DNA of 64,000 nt from Polyangiaceae bacterium. GTDB taxonomy: Bacteria; Myxococcota_A; Polyangia; Polyangiales; Polyangiaceae. Both the position numbers and the translations under genes were made by a program. This document shows, one piece after another, positions 63,490 through 64,000 of the stretch. A model generated the notes under the pieces. The model was given only the letters and a program-made list of their open reading frames with translations. It searched no databases and was not told where the DNA came from. Each line of letters begins with the position of its first letter. Within the stretch, counting starts at the first letter, position 1. The DNA lies in contig JAICQO010000005.1 in NCBI GenBank assembly GCA_025937835.1, positions 1 to 64,000 on the forward strand, written 5' to 3'.

Positions 63490-64000
63490 ATGCCGCCCGC
63501 CCTGGGGTCACGCCCGCCGCCTCCGCCGCCGGAAACGCGCCCTCCGCCTCAAAACCAAGTCCCCGAGCCCGGTAACGCTCGCCCGAGCTGGCGAGGCTGG
63601 ATCGTGCTCGGGCTCTTGCTCGCGACCTTCTACCTGTGGACCCGCTACGCCGCGAACGAAGAGGCGCAGCCTTCGATCGCGTACACCAGCTTCTACAAGG
63701 CGATCGAGGAGCAGAAGATCCAGTCGGTGACGATGAAGGGGCAGACCATCACCGGTCGCTTCCTCAAGCCGACACCCATCGAAGGCCGCACCCTCGATAC
63801 GTTCCGCACGCTCGTTCCGCTGCAGGAGGATCGCGACCTGATGCCGCTGCTCCGCGACAAGGGCGTGGTGGTGAACGTGAAGAGCGAGGAGCAGCCGTTC
63901 GGCGTTCAGGTGATCGTCTCGCTCTTGCCGTTCGCGCTGATCATCGGTGCCTGGGTGTGGCTGTCGCGCAGGGCGCAGAGCATGATGGGCCCCGGCGGTC
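63490..64000 (+). CDS. ftsH: FtsH-type membrane AAA protease, N-terminal part (3' partial)
   Basis: ATG 63490 opens a frame that runs off the window after 170 codons. A Pro-rich cytoplasmic lead (1-34) precedes a membrane helix (WIVLGLLLATFYLW), then the FtsH extracellular domain (about 57-135; SIAYTSFYKAIEEQKIQSV) and a second membrane helix (VSLLPFALIIGAWVWL). The last residues, SRRAQSMMGPGG, are the usual linker before the AAA domain. Domain order fits FtsH; the ATPase and protease parts lie outside the window. Confidence 0.88.
   Translation, partial: MPPALGSRPPPPPPETRPPPQNQVPEPGNARPSWRGWIVLGLLLATFYLWTRYAANEEAQPSIAYTSFYKAIEEQKIQSVTMKGQTITGRFLKPTPIEGRTLDTFRTLVPLQEDRDLMPLLRDKGVVVNVKSEEQPFGVQVIVSLLPFALIIGAWVWLSRRAQSMMGPGG

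Noticed and set aside
1-64000. CRISPR array, insertion sequence or prophage
   Set aside because: No regularly spaced repeats, no transposase and no phage structural genes were found; the 15-bp tandem arrays lie inside coding sequences.

Overview
The window comes from a GC-rich bacterium, most likely a myxobacterium (Myxococcota, probably Polyangiales). Pointers are the strong G/C third-position bias, secreted proteins ending in a Cys plus hydrophobic segment plus Arg cluster (MYXO-CTERM-like), Gly/Asn/Ser-rich lipoprotein linkers, a DUF4423-type regulator, a polyangial HNH protein, abundant hybrid kinases, and a Che cluster that includes a HEAT-repeat protein. The lineage is inferred from gene style; no marker gene was compared.

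Layout. 1-2.6 kb: a sugar ABC permease pair whose first member is fused to a solute-binding domain (cut by the window edge). 2.8-10.4 kb: a co-directional run with a MutS-like ATPase, a membrane protein, PrmA, a coiled-coil/HhH protein, a B12-radical SAM protein, a glutathione peroxidase and NnrU. 10.4-17.4 kb: PhoU, DUF202, HDOD, Cfa-like synthase, a DUF4423 regulator divergent from a lipoprotein, and a Cys-rich surface protein. 17.5-24.2 kb: signalling genes, namely a four-domain SpoIIE phosphatase with its STAS partner, a REC-EAL protein and a hybrid kinase. A tRNA-Arg(CCT) follows.

24.76-31.2 kb is a nitric oxide reductase locus: a 41-residue membrane protein, an extended two-haem NorC, NorB, NorQ, NorD and a radical SAM/SPASM protein. 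It is followed by a decayed Crp/Fnr-type regulator and an HNH protein. 33.5-40.7 kb encodes surface proteins, including a three-gene cluster (LVIVD-repeat lipoprotein, PKD/beta-propeller/di-haem peroxidase-like protein, di-haem lipoprotein). 40.7-46.5 kb has a lectin-like lipoprotein, an ECF sigma/FecR/outer-membrane set, a methyltransferase and a lipoprotein.

46.5-57.8 kb is a chemosensory operon (CheY, CheA, CheW, a very long cytoplasmic MCP, a HEAT protein, CheR, CheB) divergent from a hybrid kinase. 57.8-61.8 kb (minus strand) is an ammonifying nitrite reductase operon in which nrfH and nrfA are translationally coupled to a motif-degenerate metallophosphoesterase upstream and a HAD phosphatase downstream. 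An MFS transporter and the 5' part of ftsH close the window.

Together NrfHA (nitrite to ammonium), NorCBQD (NO to N2O) and NnrU suggest a respiratory or detoxifying nitrogen-oxide capacity. The most unusual elements are the phosphatase-nrfHA-phosphatase operon, the secreted cytochrome cluster, the double-length MCP with overlapping cheW, and the small protein plus two-haem NorC of the nor operon.
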